A stretch of 8,458 nt of DNA from NCBI GenBank assembly GCA_964533785.1, contig CAZHNG010000298.1:1-8458 (forward strand). The letters are read 5' to 3'. Shown here in pieces: positions 8,024 through 8,458 of the stretch (position 1 is its first letter; the number at the start of each line of letters is the position of its first letter). This stretch comes from JANQRV01 sp964533785 (GTDB taxonomy: Bacteria; Bacteroidota; Bacteroidia; Chitinophagales; Saprospiraceae). A model generated the notes under the pieces. It was not told the origin of the DNA, did not search any database, and worked only from the letters and a program-made list of their open reading frames with translations. Position numbers and translations under genes: made by a program.

Positions 8024-8083
8024 GGATGAGGGAAAATGCATAATTCAAGGAGGGGAAATTTTGGAAAAATATTGATCATTTAT

Positions 8084-8128
8084 AGTCTCGAGTTAAAGAA
8101 CGCTTGAGATCTTTGATTTTTCGAGACT
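8084..8128 (+). other. Bipartite hairpin, 8 + 7 base pairs
   Basis: AGTCTCGA (8084-8091) is the perfect reverse complement of TCGAGACT (8121-8128). Inside it TTAAAGA (8093-8099) pairs with TCTTTGA (8110-8116) with one G-T wobble, leaving a 10-base loop and a small asymmetric internal loop of one base against four. Fifteen pairs in 45 bases is more than expected by chance in ordinary spacer. Its right arm is also used by the TTCG hairpin that follows, so the two cannot form together. Confidence 0.55.
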
Positions 8129-8146
8129 TCGGCTCTTAAAATTTTT
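8116..8146 (+). terminator. Possible plus-strand intrinsic terminator with TTCG tetraloop
   Basis: GAG (8123-8125) pairs with CTC (8133-8135), A8126 is bulged, and C8127-G8132 closes a TTCG loop, the extra-stable C(UUCG)G tetraloop in RNA. ATTTT (8116-8120) and AAAAT (8138-8142) can extend the stem across a 2-by-2 internal loop. TTTTT (8142-8146) follows immediately. The GC part is only four pairs, so it is modest as a terminator. The orientation is plus, yet no plus-strand gene lies just upstream, so the transcript it would end is unknown. It could instead be part of a structured RNA. Confidence 0.4.
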
Positions 8147-8153
8147 ATTGAAC

Positions 8154-8181
8154 CCCGCCTACACCTAAGGATTTCGGCGGG
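8154..8181. repeat. REP-like GC hairpin CCCGCC/GGCGGG
   Basis: CCCGCC (8154-8159) and GGCGGG (8176-8181) are perfect reverse complements around a 16-base loop. GCAGGC follows, and GCCT (8157-8160) can pair alternatively with AGGC (8183-8186). The element stands out as GC-rich in AT-rich spacer. Similar CCCGCC...GGCGGGCAGGC hairpins recur between genes in Bacteroidota genomes as I recall them, which makes a dispersed REP-like repeat the best reading. Copy number cannot be judged from one window. Confidence 0.55.
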
Positions 8182-8194
8182 CAGGCATAGAGGT

Positions 8195-8251
8195 ATGGAG
8201 AACATAAAGTTTAAAAAGAAAAAATTTCAATTTTTTCTTTTTGGGCTCCAT
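8195..8251. repeat. Nested inverted repeat with a 14-base A/T arm pair
   Basis: AAAAAGAAAAAATT (8213-8226) and AATTTTTTCTTTTT (8229-8242) are perfect reverse complements separated by two bases. As a hairpin this gives 13 pairs with a 4-base loop. An outer stem ATGGAG (8195-8200) with CTCCAT (8246-8251) encloses it, with 12 unpaired bases on the left and three on the right. The single G and C interrupting the A and T runs keep their register exactly, which argues that this is a true inverted repeat and not a chance of homopolymers. It could extrude as a cruciform or fold in RNA; no function is known to me. Confidence 0.65.
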
Positions 8252-8332
8252 GTGCTTAAACGTTTGCCCAGGCCCAGACCCTATGTGGACGGCTATGATG
8301 TCGGAGGCAGACAAAAAAATGACAAAAAATAT

Positions 8333-8347
8333 TATTTAGACTAAATA
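8333..8347. repeat. Perfect 7-base inverted repeat, operator-like
   Basis: TATTTAG (8333-8339) and CTAAATA (8341-8347) are exact reverse complements about a single central base. The centre is about 27 bases upstream of the TATATTTG element, overlapping where a -33 element would lie. Such a position suits a dimeric regulator site, but AT-rich palindromes also arise by chance. Confidence 0.35.
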
Positions 8348-8366
8348 CAAATAAGTTTTCAGGTGT

Positions 8367-8374
8367 TATATTTG
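8367..8374 (+). promoter_or_regulatory. Perfect TAnnTTTG -7 element facing right
   Basis: TATATTTG matches the Bacteroidota -7 consensus at every fixed position. No TTG occurs at the expected distance upstream; that slot overlaps the end of the 8333-8347 palindrome. If active, it would start a transcript near 8381 leading out of the window to the right, with about 60 bases before the ATG at 8443. Confidence 0.4.
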
Positions 8375-8392
8375 CGTAATGATTTTAATTTG

Positions 8393-8427
8393 GACTTTTG
8401 ACCCTAGACGCTAGATTTAAGACAACA
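8393..8427 (+). repeat. Five degenerate 7-base units starting GA
   Basis: The run divides cleanly into GACTTTT, GACCCTA, GACGCTA, GATTTAA and GACAACA. All five start with GA and four start with GAC, at a strict 7-base period. Heptameric degenerate repeats are a known form of bacterial short tandem repeat. The array falls in the presumed leader between the TATATTTG element and the possible start at 8443. The units diverge too much to exclude chance. Confidence 0.4.
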
Positions 8428-8442
8428 AAACGCTGATATTCG

Positions 8443-8458
8443 ATGGATATCAATTTTT
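8443..8458 (+). CDS. Possible 5' end of a gene running off the right edge
   Basis: An ATG at 8443 opens a frame reading M-D-I-N-F to the end of the window. An in-frame TGA at 8434-8436 means this would be the first start in the frame. Support comes only from position: a perfect -7 element lies about 70 bases upstream in the same orientation. Five codons are too few to judge coding, and nothing can be said about the product. Confidence 0.25.

Larger units (their letters stand above)
8042..8458. other. 417-base intergenic region dense in inverted repeats
   Basis: No convincing gene fills this stretch. From left to right it holds a bipartite hairpin (8084-8128), an overlapping C(TTCG)G hairpin with T-tract (8116-8146), a GC hairpin (8154-8181), a long A/T inverted repeat within a second stem (8195-8251), a GC-rich patch near 8243-8310 open on both strands, a 7-base palindrome (8333-8347), a TATATTTG element (8367-8374) and degenerate heptamers (8393-8427). 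Composition swings sharply between AT-rich and GC-rich blocks, giving a mosaic look. This could be a dispersed intergenic repeat, a remnant of a small mobile element, or an unrecognised structured RNA. I saw no transposase motif and no clear terminal repeats with target duplication. Confidence 0.7.

Noticed and set aside
7907..8041. A longer macroglobulin start at the ATG at 8041, or the in-frame ATG at 7975
   Set aside because: Both would bury the clear signal peptide 23 to 45 residues inside the protein, and 8041 lies upstream of the best promoter match. The start at 7906 puts the signal peptide at the N-terminus.
8046..8054. AAGGAGGGG on the plus strand as a strong Shine-Dalgarno site
   Set aside because: No start codon with a sustained reading frame follows at a suitable distance, and the phylum rarely depends on such sites.
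8042..8458. Intact insertion sequence or toxin-antitoxin pair
   Set aside because: No transposase, toxin or antitoxin motif is found in any frame, and no terminal inverted repeats flanked by a target duplication could be identified.

Overview
The window looks like chromosomal DNA of a Gram-negative Bacteroidota bacterium, plausibly from the Saprospiria/Lewinella side of the phylum. Three things point there: a lipid A gene (so an outer membrane), a very large alpha-2-macroglobulin protein of the Bacteroidota architecture, and promoter-like sequences that fit the TAnnTTTG -7 element better than sigma-70 boxes. Start codons also lack good Shine-Dalgarno sites, which is normal in this phylum. The genus is inference from style, not from a marker gene.

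Layout. Bases 1-264 are non-coding and dominated by a 17-unit GGGGTTAT-type tandem array that runs off the left edge, followed by three AACCCGT copies of the opposite G-strand polarity. Next comes a two-gene plus-strand unit: a 100-residue protein with three membrane segments (265-567) and, 15 bases later, lpxB (583-1695), which makes the lipid A disaccharide. Only 31 bases separate lpxB from the end of a convergent minus-strand gene. That gene (1727-7906 with the start chosen here) encodes a 2059-residue secreted alpha-2-macroglobulin family protein with an intact CxEQ thioester motif and a Pro/Glu-rich bait-like segment. It fills three quarters of the window.

Bases 8042-8458 carry no convincing gene but are full of structure: two mutually exclusive hairpins, one with a C(TTCG)G tetraloop and a T-tract; a CCCGCC/GGCGGG hairpin; a 14-base A/T inverted repeat nested in a second stem; a GC-rich patch open on both strands; a 7-base palindrome; a perfect TATATTTG promoter element; and five degenerate heptamers before a possible gene start at the right edge.

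Functionally the genes share an envelope theme. LpxB works at the inner membrane on lipid A, the small protein is probably in the same membrane, and the macroglobulin is exported and is expected to trap proteases in the periplasm or at the surface. I found no convincing new multi-gene system. The parts least explained by known features are the two repeat-rich intergenic regions and the small membrane protein paired with lpxB.
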